A DNA stretch of 64,000 nucleotides from Mucilaginibacter kameinonensis. Lineage in GTDB: Bacteria; Bacteroidota; Bacteroidia; Sphingobacteriales; Sphingobacteriaceae. The position numbers were made by a program, and so were the translations under genes. A model generated the notes under the pieces. That model was not told where the DNA came from, made no database searches, and saw only the letters and a list, made by a program, of their open reading frames with translations. The stretch is taken from NCBI RefSeq assembly GCF_003675385.1, contig NZ_RCWZ01000002.1, forward strand, positions 744,001 through 808,000. Reading direction: 5' to 3'. Positions 54,495 through 62,751 of the stretch are shown one piece after another; positions within the stretch are counted from its first letter, which is position 1, and the number at the start of each line of letters is the position of its first letter.

Positions 54495-55609
54495 TCGTTC
54501 AGCAGCGTTTTTATTTTTAGCCTGTAATCGAGTTCATTGAAATGCATAAGGCACTGTTCCTGCAATTCTTTTCTTTTCGCTATTGTTAAGGGATTTTCTA
54601 AGTGCTTTTTTATACATCTGACCAGTTCATCCGGATCGTCAACGCTGATAGCGCTGCCCAGCTCGCCGTTCCTGACTGCATCGAGACTGCCATCGGCATT
54701 GCCGCAAATAACAGGTAAACCGCAGGCCATGGCTTCTATAAAAACGATACCGAAGCCCTCTTTTCTGCTGGGCAGCACAAAAAGATCGGCCATTAAAAAA
54801 TGATCGGCCAGTTCATTTTCCTCAATAAAGCCGGTGAGTATTACCTGGTCTGCTACTCCCAGTCTGGTGATCAGTTCATTGATCCTCAACTCTTCCTGTT
54901 CATCATATTTGCCCGAAAGTACATATTTTATATTCGGGAATTGATGCTTTAAGTTGTTTATGGCTTGTATAACAAGCTCGTATCCTTTATATTTTTCCGT
55001 AGATGCCAGACGTGTAAGCGTAAATATAATGGGCGAGCTGTTATTCAGTTGATAACGAGACTCCAGATACAGCGGCTTATCACTAAGAGGCGGCTGTTTC
55101 ATAAAAGGATCAACGGCGTTGTTGAGCACACTGCAAACATCCCGTTTTATCTGGTGTCTTTCCATCATTTGATGCATGGTAAAATTGCTTACACAAATTA
55201 CCTTGTCGCATTTACTTAGCAGGTGTTTTTTTACGGGCGAAAGTTTGCGCCACACTTCTATGCCATGTGCAATCAACCATACTTTGCAGTTGGGGCGGGC
55301 CCATTTAATCAACAAGCCTATAATGGAGAGGTTGATGTGGCTAAGTATGATGATATCAGGTTTTACATATCGGCTTATCGCTTTTAAAACAAAATTAATG
55401 CGGTTTGTACCAAAACCCTTGAATTTGCTTTGTGGAAGGTATTGTTCCATCAGGTCTTCCTGTTTATCATAGGCGGACCAGAGTTCAAAATTCCATTTGT
55501 TGCTAAGGGCAAGTTTGTGTAAGGAGTAACCAAGCGTGCGGGTCATTTTCTGGATACCGCCGGTGGTACTGAAGGTTTGCAGGGTGAAAAGGATCACTTT
55601 TTTAGACAT
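54491..55609 (-). CDS. Glycosyltransferase family 4
   Basis: This is a GT-B enzyme of about 372 aa. The N-terminal domain has ILFTLQTFSTTGGIQKMTRTL with the TTGG acceptor-side loop. The C-terminal domain has IFTLTRLASTEKYKGYELVI, VILTGFIEENELADHF and FVLPSRKEGFGIVFIEAMACG, the canonical EGFGIVFIEA donor motif. I place the start at the ATG 55609 (MSKKVILF); an upstream ATG at 55633 would overlap the amidotransferase gene further. It is immediately before the ABC exporter genes, so it could be the first committed transferase of that polymer (inference). Confidence 0.94.
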   Translation of the reverse strand: MSKKVILFTLQTFSTTGGIQKMTRTLGYSLHKLALSNKWNFELWSAYDKQEDLMEQYLPQSKFKGFGTNRINFVLKAISRYVKPDIIILSHINLSIIGLLIKWARPNCKVWLIAHGIEVWRKLSPVKKHLLSKCDKVICVSNFTMHQMMERHQIKRDVCSVLNNAVDPFMKQPPLSDKPLYLESRYQLNNSSPIIFTLTRLASTEKYKGYELVIQAINNLKHQFPNIKYVLSGKYDEQEELRINELITRLGVADQVILTGFIEENELADHFLMADLFVLPSRKEGFGIVFIEAMACGLPVICGNADGSLDAVRNGELGSAISVDDPDELVRCIKKHLENPLTIAKRKELQEQCLMHFNELDYRLKIKTLLNE

Positions 55610-57386
55610 GGGGTTGTATCTGGTAAAGTGCAAAGGCTTTTGACCAGTGGATCTGGCCGTTTTTAAATTTCTGAATATTGTATCGCGCTAACTTCCCCTT
55701 ATAGTGTTCGGGGTTGTTAATACGCGTGTTCTCGCGCATCCATATTTGTAGCGGGAATGAAAAACCCATCTTGGGCCGGTTCCAAACCGAAGCCGGTAAT
55801 ATGTCGAAGCTATCAATAAGCAGCTTTTTGGGTTGCTGACGATTAAAGCGAATATCGGATGCGATGCTTTGCACAGCAGCAGTAAAATCTTCATCCAAAA
55901 ATGGTACCCGTACCTCCAGGCCATGGCTCATGCTCATTACATCGGTATCCCGAAGCAGTTGATTTTGCATGTAAAGGTTTGTTTCAAACCATGAAGCCTG
56001 TTCAGGGCTGTACCGGCTTGACTCCGACCCCTCATTATTGTCAAAAAGTACAGTTTTAACTTGTGTGGTATCAGTGTCAAGTATCCTGCTGATATCGCCG
56101 GGTGAGAACAGGCCTCGAAGTAAAAGGTAGTCGGCAATCGGGCTTTTATCAACCAGGAACGTAAGTTTTTTGTAGGCGTCGGGTAACAGCCCATGTACAG
56201 AAGAGAATAGAAATGGTGGAATATTGCGTAAATAACCCAGGTATCTGATGCGGCTAAAAGAAGGATAACCTCCAAAATACTCATCTGCACCAATACCTGA
56301 TAATACTGCCTTTAAACCGTTGTCATGAGCGTATTTACTAATAAACCAGCTATTGATACCATCTGTGGTTGGCATATCCATAGCTTCCAGGATGTGTTCG
56401 AAGTGGTTTTCAAAATCTTCTTGTTTAACCAGGTGCGAAAAATTTTCTCCCCTGGTTTTGTTTAAGATTACCTTTTGGTAAGCCTGTTCGTCGTATTGTT
56501 TTTCGTCAAAGAAAATGGATATGGTTTTCAGCTGTTGGCCTTTTTCTTCGTCGGCCAGCAGTGTTAACAAGCTTGAGTCGATCCCGCCGCTTAAAAAAAC
56601 ACCCAGCGGCGCATCTGCAACCATTTGCCGTTTTACGGCTTTTGTCAAAGCTTGCTTAATAATTTCGTGCGCCTCGTTGATATCGTTTATCCTGTTTGTG
56701 TTTTCCTGCTGCTGATATCTACAGATTTGATAAGTGGAAAGGGAATGGTTCCAGCATAAATAATGTCCTTTAGGTAAGCTGTATACCTGGAGCAACGTGG
56801 TATAAGGTTCAGGGATATGACCGAAGGCTAAAAACCTGATGGGCCAGTTTGGGTCTTCTTGAGCAGCAATACCGGCTGCTGTAAATGCACTGATTTCTGA
56901 GGCAAAACTTAAGTCATTGTCCTGCGTGGTATAGTAAATCGGTTTAATACCGGCGGTGTCGCGCACGAGGTAGGTTAGCCGTCGGGCAGTATCAAACAGG
57001 GCAAACGCGAACATTCCCCTAAATTTTCCGAAGGCTTCTACACCCCATTTCAGATAAGCCTGCAATATAACTTCGGTGTCTGTAGCCGAGTTAAATGTGA
57101 TGCCAAGTCCGGTGAGCTCACCTCGCAACTCCAGGTAATTATAGATCTCGCCGTTGAACGTTATTAAGGCTCTGCCATGCGTATCCGCCATTGGCTGATG
57201 ACCACCACTGCTCAGATCGATGATCGAGAGCCTGCGGTGCCCGAATACCAGGTGACCGTTCTGGTCATAATGTACCCCCTCGTCGTCCGGTCCTCCATGC
57301 TGAAGTGTACGGCACATAACTTTTACCTTTTCAAGTAGAACCTCGGGCTGTACCATGTTATTAATTATACCCGCTATCCGGCACAT
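55602..57386 (-). CDS. asnB: Asparagine synthase (glutamine-hydrolysing) family amidotransferase
   Basis: The protein is 594 aa. The class II glutamine amidotransferase domain starts at Cys2 (MCRIAGI), with ITFNGEIYN (75-83). The synthetase domain has the PP-loop SGGIDSS at 266-272 and LSGIGADEYFGGYP. Cluster-borne AsnB paralogues often act in surface-glycan pathways, amidating uronic acids or similar groups, rather than making free asparagine; exosortase-linked EPS clusters also carry one. Which applies here is not decided by sequence. It is the first gene after the UpxY leader, and heads the main operon. Confidence 0.93.
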   Translation of the reverse strand: MCRIAGIINNMVQPEVLLEKVKVMCRTLQHGGPDDEGVHYDQNGHLVFGHRRLSIIDLSSGGHQPMADTHGRALITFNGEIYNYLELRGELTGLGITFNSATDTEVILQAYLKWGVEAFGKFRGMFAFALFDTARRLTYLVRDTAGIKPIYYTTQDNDLSFASEISAFTAAGIAAQEDPNWPIRFLAFGHIPEPYTTLLQVYSLPKGHYLCWNHSLSTYQICRYQQQENTNRINDINEAHEIIKQALTKAVKRQMVADAPLGVFLSGGIDSSLLTLLADEEKGQQLKTISIFFDEKQYDEQAYQKVILNKTRGENFSHLVKQEDFENHFEHILEAMDMPTTDGINSWFISKYAHDNGLKAVLSGIGADEYFGGYPSFSRIRYLGYLRNIPPFLFSSVHGLLPDAYKKLTFLVDKSPIADYLLLRGLFSPGDISRILDTDTTQVKTVLFDNNEGSESSRYSPEQASWFETNLYMQNQLLRDTDVMSMSHGLEVRVPFLDEDFTAAVQSIASDIRFNRQQPKKLLIDSFDILPASVWNRPKMGFSFPLQIWMRENTRINNPEHYKGKLARYNIQKFKNGQIHWSKAFALYQIQPHV

Positions 57387-57544
57387 TTTGTTTGCTGTTT
57401 GTACATGGCTTCGCCGCGTAAGTCACAATGTTTTATTGTAACTTATTAATAGTCATTTGTTTGCGCATTAATGAATGTAATGCGTATGGTTGATCCCCGG
57501 TAACAAAAATAACCGGATTTTTAGTTAAAAATAATTCCTTAAGA
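57387..57544 (-). promoter_or_regulatory. 158-nt leader between upxY-like and asnB-like genes
   Basis: This is the largest gap inside the polysaccharide operon. It contains an 8-bp hairpin with one G-U pair (57422-57429 with 57435-57442, loop 5 nt), a weaker CCGGT/ACCGG stem (57497-57516) and the octamer TATTTTTG (57511-57504 on the minus strand), an exact TAnnTTTG match without a visible -33 element. It may hold a second promoter and/or the site where the UpxY antiterminator loads onto RNA polymerase. Both roles are inferred. Confidence 0.35.
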
Positions 57545-58063
57545 TTAAATGCGTTGAATGTAAGAAGCCAGGGTATGAACAATGATAGACTGTCCTATGC
57601 TTTCTAACCGCAGGATAAACTGTTTTTGCGATTTGTGCGATATAATTTCTCCTGTCATTCCTTTTAGTGCACCTGCTTTCACCTTGATTTTTTCGCCGGG
57701 CTGTAAATTATCTTCAGTTACTTCCAATTCATATGGGCCCGCCATTAATAACTTTAATTCGGTTATCTGACTGGTAGGCATTGTCGCGGGTTTGCCGCTG
57801 AAATACAGGAAACGGGAAATTCCTTTTGTCATTAGCACATCGCCTTGTTCATGTGGGGCAATGTTAACAAACAGGTATGATTTAATAAGTGGTTCTTCCA
57901 CCCATTTCTTTCGGTCGCTCCACTGTTTCAACTGCCGGTGTAAGGGCAGGTATACCTCGATCTTTTTACCCGCAAGGGCCTCGCATGCTTTTTTTTCGGC
58001 GCGTGGGTGCGTGTAAACAGGATACCATCTTTTATTTGTTCCATCTGCTTTCAAATCCATCAT
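57545..58063 (-). CDS. UpxY-type transcription antiterminator (NusG paralogue)
   Basis: This 172-aa protein has an NGN domain at about 10-100 (KRWYPVYTHPRAEKKACEAL, YLPLHRQLKQWSDRKKWV, PLIKSYLFVNI) and a KOW domain at about 118-150 (LQPGEKIKVKAGALKGMTGEI). It is the specialised NusG subgroup linked to capsule and exopolysaccharide operons in Bacteroidota (UpxY/LoaP relatives). It binds RNA polymerase in the leader of its own operon and suppresses termination, which fits the ~31 kb of downstream genes. Here it is third, after wza- and wzc-like genes, rather than first. Confidence 0.95.
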   Translation of the reverse strand: MMDLKADGTNKRWYPVYTHPRAEKKACEALAGKKIEVYLPLHRQLKQWSDRKKWVEEPLIKSYLFVNIAPHEQGDVLMTKGISRFLYFSGKPATMPTSQITELKLLMAGPYELEVTEDNLQPGEKIKVKAGALKGMTGEIISHKSQKQFILRLESIGQSIIVHTLASYIQRI

Positions 58064-58075
58064 TATTCAGCAAAT

Positions 58076-60496
58076 TTATTTGAACCATCGTCTCACATCC
58101 CACCATTTAGTTTTTTTATCATCCAGATAGTATCCGGATCCTTCATAGCCGTCGTAGGTTGAATAGTAATAGTACCTTGAACCCGCGTTTTCACCTGTAA
58201 ATTTGGTTGTATAATAACGGGCATGAAGCAGGTCTTCTTCAAAAGCGTTGAGCACAATAACCGTATTGTCAAGGTGGTATTCATTTGCTAAACGTTGCGG
58301 AATGGTGGCTGCATAAAATTTGGATCTGCCTGAGCGGATCACAAAAATGTTGATGTCACTTAATCTGATCAAAGGGACGGCATCAGACACAAGGCCTATT
58401 GGCGCCGTATCAATCATGATCACATCATACCTTTGTTTTAACTCGTTAATCAACGCTTTCATTCTTTCGCTGTGCAACAACTCGGAAGGATTGGGAGGAA
58501 CAGGGCCTGAAACGATGATGTCGAAATTTGCCTGTTCCGAATGAACAATAATATCGTCGATATTATTTTGGTGGGCAAGGTAATTACTTAAGCCAATATC
58601 GTTTGATAAATGGAAGGTTTTGTGGAGTCTTGAACGTCTTAAGTCCGCACCCACAAGAACTACTTTTTTATCGATAAGTGAAAGTGTACTTGACAAATTT
58701 ACAGCCACAAATGACTTGCCTTCGCCGGCAACTTCTGAAGTAACGCAGATAATTTTGCTTGCTTTTTCTGAGGCCAGAAAACTTAAATTGGTTCGTACCG
58801 AGCGCACGGATTCGGCAAATATGGAGCGGGGTTTACTCAGCGCCAGAATTTCGCGGCTGTTTTCATCTACAATGTCCGGATATTTTCTGATAATACCGAG
58901 AATAGGGATGGAGGTCAGGCTCTCGATAGTTTCCTTATCATAAATATAAGGATTAAGAATCCGGATCAGGACAATAAGACCGAGACCTATCGCCAGGCCA
59001 AAAATGATTGCGGCGCGGTGTATATCGTGCTCATTAGGTGAAACCGGGCTAAAATTGGGCTGGGCATTTTCAATCACTGTAGCACCAGGCAAAATTCCCG
59101 CACGGCTGATCTGGGCTTCCAGTTTCTTTTCAGATAAAAAAGAATATACCTTGTCATTAATGTCAAAATCACGTTGCAGGCTAACCATATCTCGTTGAGC
59201 AGCAGGTAATGCCTGGATGGTTTGGTTGATTTGTGCCAGCTGCGAATCTAAGTAAGCAATGTTTTTTTCAATATTGGTACGGATACCTTTAATGTTATTT
59301 AACAGATTAAGCTTGGTTTGCAGAATTTGCTGGTTAATGTCAAGGATCGGCTGAGAATTTGGTGTAAACGTCTTCAACACAGTTGCCTTTTCAGCGAGTA
59401 TTGCGTCCAGCTTACCAATTAGGGCTTCTATTGCCGGGAAAGCAGCCCCGCCCGTACTGAAATTCAGGGTAACGTTTTCTTTGTTATTCGTGATCTGATC
59501 TTTTAATTGATCTAACGCGATGATCTGGATTTTTAATAACGAACGGTTGGTCTCGATTTCGGCAGCTTTCGCACCAGCAGAGGTTGACGTTGTACTTACA
59601 TCGAGTATTTTAGTTTTGTTTTTGTATTTTTCTATAGAGCTTTCTGAGCCTTTTACCTCGTTTAGCAGGAAAGATAGCTGTGTATCAATAAAGTCTATCA
59701 TCTGAGAGGCAGATTGCGCTTTCTGATTCCTGTCAAAAATGACATACTCCTTCATGATATTGTTAAGAATATCAGCAGCGAAAACAGGATTTGAGTCTGT
59801 TTCCTGTAAGGAAATGATATTGGTATTTCTACCTGTTTCACCAGCCCTGAAACCGCTCTGAACACGACCGATATAGTCTTCCGGGATATTAAACTTAAAC
59901 AGGAGGATAGTATTATTCCCCATCTCGCCCGGAGATTTAATATTGAAACTGGTATTACCTATGGTTACAGGGCTGTTGTATGCGTAATTATTGGCGATCT
60001 CTTTTTCTCCGGCCTTATAGCTCAACGAAAATTTATGTTTGTCGATAGGTTTGTAGGTGATCAGATCATGGAAAAAATTCAGGCTGTCAAATTTAATGAA
60101 CTGAATGTTCAACGGCTTGGAAGGATATGTTTCGCTTGTGCGTACCCGGCCCGAGATGAAAAAGCTCACCCTATAGTCAATATCTTTGATTGCGCTCAGC
60201 ATCACGCCCCGGCTTTGTAATACCGATATGATACTTTGAATTTTTGACGGCCCGCGATCGGGGGTAGCCATTACCGTTATCAGGTCAGATACTTCCGACT
60301 TTTTCTCTTCAACCCGCAAAGTGCCTGATGTGGCATACGTTTTAGGCGTATACCAGAGGTAGGAGTAGGATATAATTAAGGCAATGCCAACCGAGGCTGC
60401 AATCCAATACCATCGGCTCAGCAATATTTTCGCTATCTTGAAATAATCTAACTCCTGTGTAGGAAGCTTTCTCTGTACTTTTTCTGTTTCTTCCAT
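58076..60496 (-). CDS. BY-kinase/chain-length regulator (Wzc-like)
   Basis: This 806-aa inner membrane protein has an N-terminal Wzz domain with TM1 at about 32-50, a long periplasmic coiled-coil region (GNVR type) up to TM2 at about 495-515, and a cytoplasmic tyrosine-kinase domain. The kinase has Walker A EVAGEGKS near residue 590, a Walker A' VVLVGADLRRS with Gly in place of the usual first Asp, and Walker B DVIMIDTAP. The C-terminal tail is a tyrosine cluster (RYYYYSTYDGYEGSGYY, about 770-790), the autophosphorylation site. It couples chain length and export with the Wza-like lipoprotein, whose gene ends at the adjoining base. No phosphatase is nearby. Confidence 0.95.
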   Translation of the reverse strand: MEETEKVQRKLPTQELDYFKIAKILLSRWYWIAASVGIALIISYSYLWYTPKTYATSGTLRVEEKKSEVSDLITVMATPDRGPSKIQSIISVLQSRGVMLSAIKDIDYRVSFFISGRVRTSETYPSKPLNIQFIKFDSLNFFHDLITYKPIDKHKFSLSYKAGEKEIANNYAYNSPVTIGNTSFNIKSPGEMGNNTILLFKFNIPEDYIGRVQSGFRAGETGRNTNIISLQETDSNPVFAADILNNIMKEYVIFDRNQKAQSASQMIDFIDTQLSFLLNEVKGSESSIEKYKNKTKILDVSTTSTSAGAKAAEIETNRSLLKIQIIALDQLKDQITNNKENVTLNFSTGGAAFPAIEALIGKLDAILAEKATVLKTFTPNSQPILDINQQILQTKLNLLNNIKGIRTNIEKNIAYLDSQLAQINQTIQALPAAQRDMVSLQRDFDINDKVYSFLSEKKLEAQISRAGILPGATVIENAQPNFSPVSPNEHDIHRAAIIFGLAIGLGLIVLIRILNPYIYDKETIESLTSIPILGIIRKYPDIVDENSREILALSKPRSIFAESVRSVRTNLSFLASEKASKIICVTSEVAGEGKSFVAVNLSSTLSLIDKKVVLVGADLRRSRLHKTFHLSNDIGLSNYLAHQNNIDDIIVHSEQANFDIIVSGPVPPNPSELLHSERMKALINELKQRYDVIMIDTAPIGLVSDAVPLIRLSDINIFVIRSGRSKFYAATIPQRLANEYHLDNTVIVLNAFEEDLLHARYYTTKFTGENAGSRYYYYSTYDGYEGSGYYLDDKKTKWWDVRRWFK

Positions 60497-61281
60497 TAGC
60501 GGCGTGAAAGCGATAAAATTACCAGGGCGGTGTTAAGCAAAAGCAATATCGGCTGTGTTAGCGTTGATAGGTTTTGCAGTTTGTCACTACGAATAGCCCG
60601 TTTGTTTTGAGACGCGTAAATAATATCCCCACTTTGTAAAATAGCCCGGGGATCATTGATTGATTGGATGTCCCTCAGGTTGATATATGTTACCTGGGGA
60701 TTTAGTTGATCTCCACGGATAATCTTGATATTAGTTTCATTGGCTCTTTCAGATAGTCCGCCCGCTTCGCCAATCATCTCAACAAGTGTAGTCCTGTCTT
60801 TGAGCAATGGGAAATTTCCCTGCCCTTTAAATTCTCCTAATAGCGTCACCTTCAGATTTGTAATCTTTAACTCAATAATGGGGTCTTTAAGAAGCTTTTT
60901 ACGGTAAAGATCCTCAATAAGTTTGGCCGCCTGACTGCGGGTTAGCCCCGCAACAGCAACGTGGCCTACCACCGGCAACGCTACGGTACCATCTTCTTCA
61001 ACCTGGTAAGTTTGCCCTGAACCAGCACCTCCGGCACCACCTGTCTGCGAACTGCCTGAAGGGGATTCGTCAACAACGTATTTGATGTTTTGCAGGTTCC
61101 GGATCTGAAGGATATCCTGAGACTTGATATGATAACCGCTGAGATCACCCGTGCTTTTGGAAGAAGTTGTGTCTGTAACGGGAGTTTTTTGTTCAAAAAG
61201 CACCTGGTATTGTTTTCCGGCGCAAGAGGTTAGAACAAGTAAGATCAAAGAACAGGAATAAATATATATCGATCTACGCAT
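60496..61281 (-). CDS. Polysaccharide export outer membrane lipoprotein (Wza-like)
   Basis: This protein of about 261 aa starts MRRSIYIYSCSLILLVLTSC, a textbook lipoprotein signal with Cys20, so I reject the TTG at 61329 that would add 16 residues. It has a poly-export domain (SGYHIKSQDILQIRNLQNI), a Gly-rich insertion (SGSSQTGGAGGAGSGQ), VEEDGTVALPVVGHVAVAGLT and SLBB-like segments (VTLLGEFKGQGNFPLL). It ends in a hydrophobic helix (TQPILLLLNTALVILSLS). It forms the outer-membrane exit channel with the Wzc-like kinase. It is the first gene of the operon, divergent from a GT2 gene. Confidence 0.94.
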   Translation of the reverse strand: MRRSIYIYSCSLILLVLTSCAGKQYQVLFEQKTPVTDTTSSKSTGDLSGYHIKSQDILQIRNLQNIKYVVDESPSGSSQTGGAGGAGSGQTYQVEEDGTVALPVVGHVAVAGLTRSQAAKLIEDLYRKKLLKDPIIELKITNLKVTLLGEFKGQGNFPLLKDRTTLVEMIGEAGGLSERANETNIKIIRGDQLNPQVTYINLRDIQSINDPRAILQSGDIIYASQNKRAIRSDKLQNLSTLTQPILLLLNTALVILSLSRR

Positions 61282-61326
61282 ATTGGCGGTATCTACGCTG
61301 AATATTTCTATTATTGTGTAATATTT

Positions 61327-61334
61327 CAAAAATA
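61327..61334 (-). promoter_or_regulatory. Candidate -7 element for the polysaccharide operon
   Basis: The minus strand reads TATTTTTG, an exact match to the phylum consensus TAnnTTTG, 46 bp before the lipoprotein ATG and inside the 96-bp divergent region. No good -33 TTG is visible about 20 bp further upstream, so support is partial. Confidence 0.35.
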
Positions 61335-61377
61335 CACAATTTGTGTTACCGATGTGTGTTTTTCCAATTTTTAGAAT

Positions 61378-62127
61378 TTGAAGGTTTCATTAATCACTGT
61401 TGTTTATAACGCCGAGAACACATTGGCCCGGTGTATCGACTCGGTTATCAGCCAAAATTACCCTGAAATAGAATACATTATCGTCGATGGCGGTTCGACA
61501 GATGGAACCCTCCGGATCATCGACAAATACCGCGATTTTATAAGTGTTGTTATCTCCGAACCTGATCAAGGAATATACGATGCCATGAACAAAGGGATCA
61601 GGCGCGCAACCGGCAATATTGTTGGTACACTTAATGCAGATGACGCACTGGCAGACAATGATGTGTTGGCCGCTGTTGTCCGCTCATTTGAGCAGCAAAA
61701 TGCAGATGTTGTTTACGGAAACTTAAATGTTATAGGGATGCAGGGTCATATAATCCGCAGGTGGGTATCAAAACAGTGTTTAAGAAACTCGTTCAGCTGG
61801 GGTTTTATGCCTCCACATCCAACATTTTATTGTAAGCGGGAATTGTTCGGGAAATACGGTTTTTATAGCCTTGAATTTGGTTCGGCGGCAGATTATGAAC
61901 TGATGCTTAGATTTATGTATAAGCACAGGGTTAATGGTTGTTTTTTAAATAAGGTATTGGTTAATATGCTTGCGGGCGGCGTTAGTAACAGCAGTTTTAG
62001 CAACAGGATTAAAGCCTGGAAATTTGACTTAAAAGCTATGCACCATAACCGTATAAAAATACCTGTGCTTACAGTTGTTTTAAAACCGCTTCGCAAGCTG
62101 CATCAATTTTTAAAACTTAAAGCATAG
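61378..62127 (+). CDS. Glycosyltransferase family 2
   Basis: This 249-aa GT2 enzyme has VSLITVVYNAENTLARCIDS, EYIIVDGGSTDGTLRIIDKY, a DxD-like GTLNADDALADN at about 82-93 and the base region FGSAADYELMLRF, the WcaA/WbbD-like subclass common in colanic-acid-type clusters. The start must be TTG at 61378, because an in-frame TAG lies two codons upstream and the next start would lose the conserved N-terminus. It is divergent from the main operon with a 96-bp shared control region, and convergent with the methyltransferase gene. Confidence 0.93.
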   Translation: MKVSLITVVYNAENTLARCIDSVISQNYPEIEYIIVDGGSTDGTLRIIDKYRDFISVVISEPDQGIYDAMNKGIRRATGNIVGTLNADDALADNDVLAAVVRSFEQQNADVVYGNLNVIGMQGHIIRRWVSKQCLRNSFSWGFMPPHPTFYCKRELFGKYGFYSLEFGSAADYELMLRFMYKHRVNGCFLNKVLVNMLAGGVSNSSFSNRIKAWKFDLKAMHHNRIKIPVLTVVLKPLRKLHQFLKLKA

Positions 62128-62751
62128 TTACTTGAGCTTGGCCTTAATGATCATGCTCATCCAGAAATAAGGTATCCTTCCACATCCCCTGAATGCAGTT
62201 ACCTCAAAACCATGCTCATTTAAAATTTGAGTAAGCGTTTTTACCGACCAGAATTTGATATGTCCACCTTGCCACAATGGACTAATATGGTTATCCCATT
62301 TATTGAAAATGCTCAGGAACAGGTTTTTTAAATAGCCATGATAGGGTGTTGATATGATCAGTTCACCTTTAGTTGGTGTTAGTATATCCCGGCAAAGCGC
62401 TATAAAAGCATGAGGGTCGTAAAGATGTTCAATTACCTCTGTTGAGATAACGGTATCGAATTTTATGTCTTCGAGTTGTTTAGGTAAGCCGGGAACCGAA
62501 AGATCCTGTACGAAAAACCTTCCCGGATTTATTTTGTCTGCAATTTCAATGCCCTGCTTTGATGCATCAGTTCCGTAAGCATTAAAACCGTGTTTAAGCA
62601 GGTAATTTACCAAAAAGCCATTGCCGCAACCAAGGTCGAGGATGCTGGTATTTTGATCGTGATTTAGTAACGAGGTTAACGGCCGTTCAAGATAATTGAA
62701 AGCGTGGCTGGCTTCGTCGTTAGGATAACCGTAATCCTGGTATGAGCTCAT
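62128..62751 (-). CDS. Class I SAM-dependent methyltransferase
   Basis: This 207-aa methyltransferase has motif I SILDLGCGNGFLVNYLL at about 38-54, GIEIADKINPG and VISTEVIEHLYDPHAFI, resembling methyltransferases that act on glycan or small-molecule hydroxyls in surface-polysaccharide clusters. Its stop abuts the stop of the convergent GT2 with no spacer, so there is no room for a terminator between them. It is separate from the main operon and upstream of a 706-bp region without genes. Confidence 0.92.
   Translation of the reverse strand: MSSYQDYGYPNDEASHAFNYLERPLTSLLNHDQNTSILDLGCGNGFLVNYLLKHGFNAYGTDASKQGIEIADKINPGRFFVQDLSVPGLPKQLEDIKFDTVISTEVIEHLYDPHAFIALCRDILTPTKGELIISTPYHGYLKNLFLSIFNKWDNHISPLWQGGHIKFWSVKTLTQILNEHGFEVTAFRGCGRIPYFWMSMIIKAKLK

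Noticed and set aside
61282..61329. N-terminal extension of the Wza-like protein from a TTG start
   Set aside because: It would bury the lipoprotein signal 16 residues inside; the ATG at 61281 gives a normal signal with Cys20.
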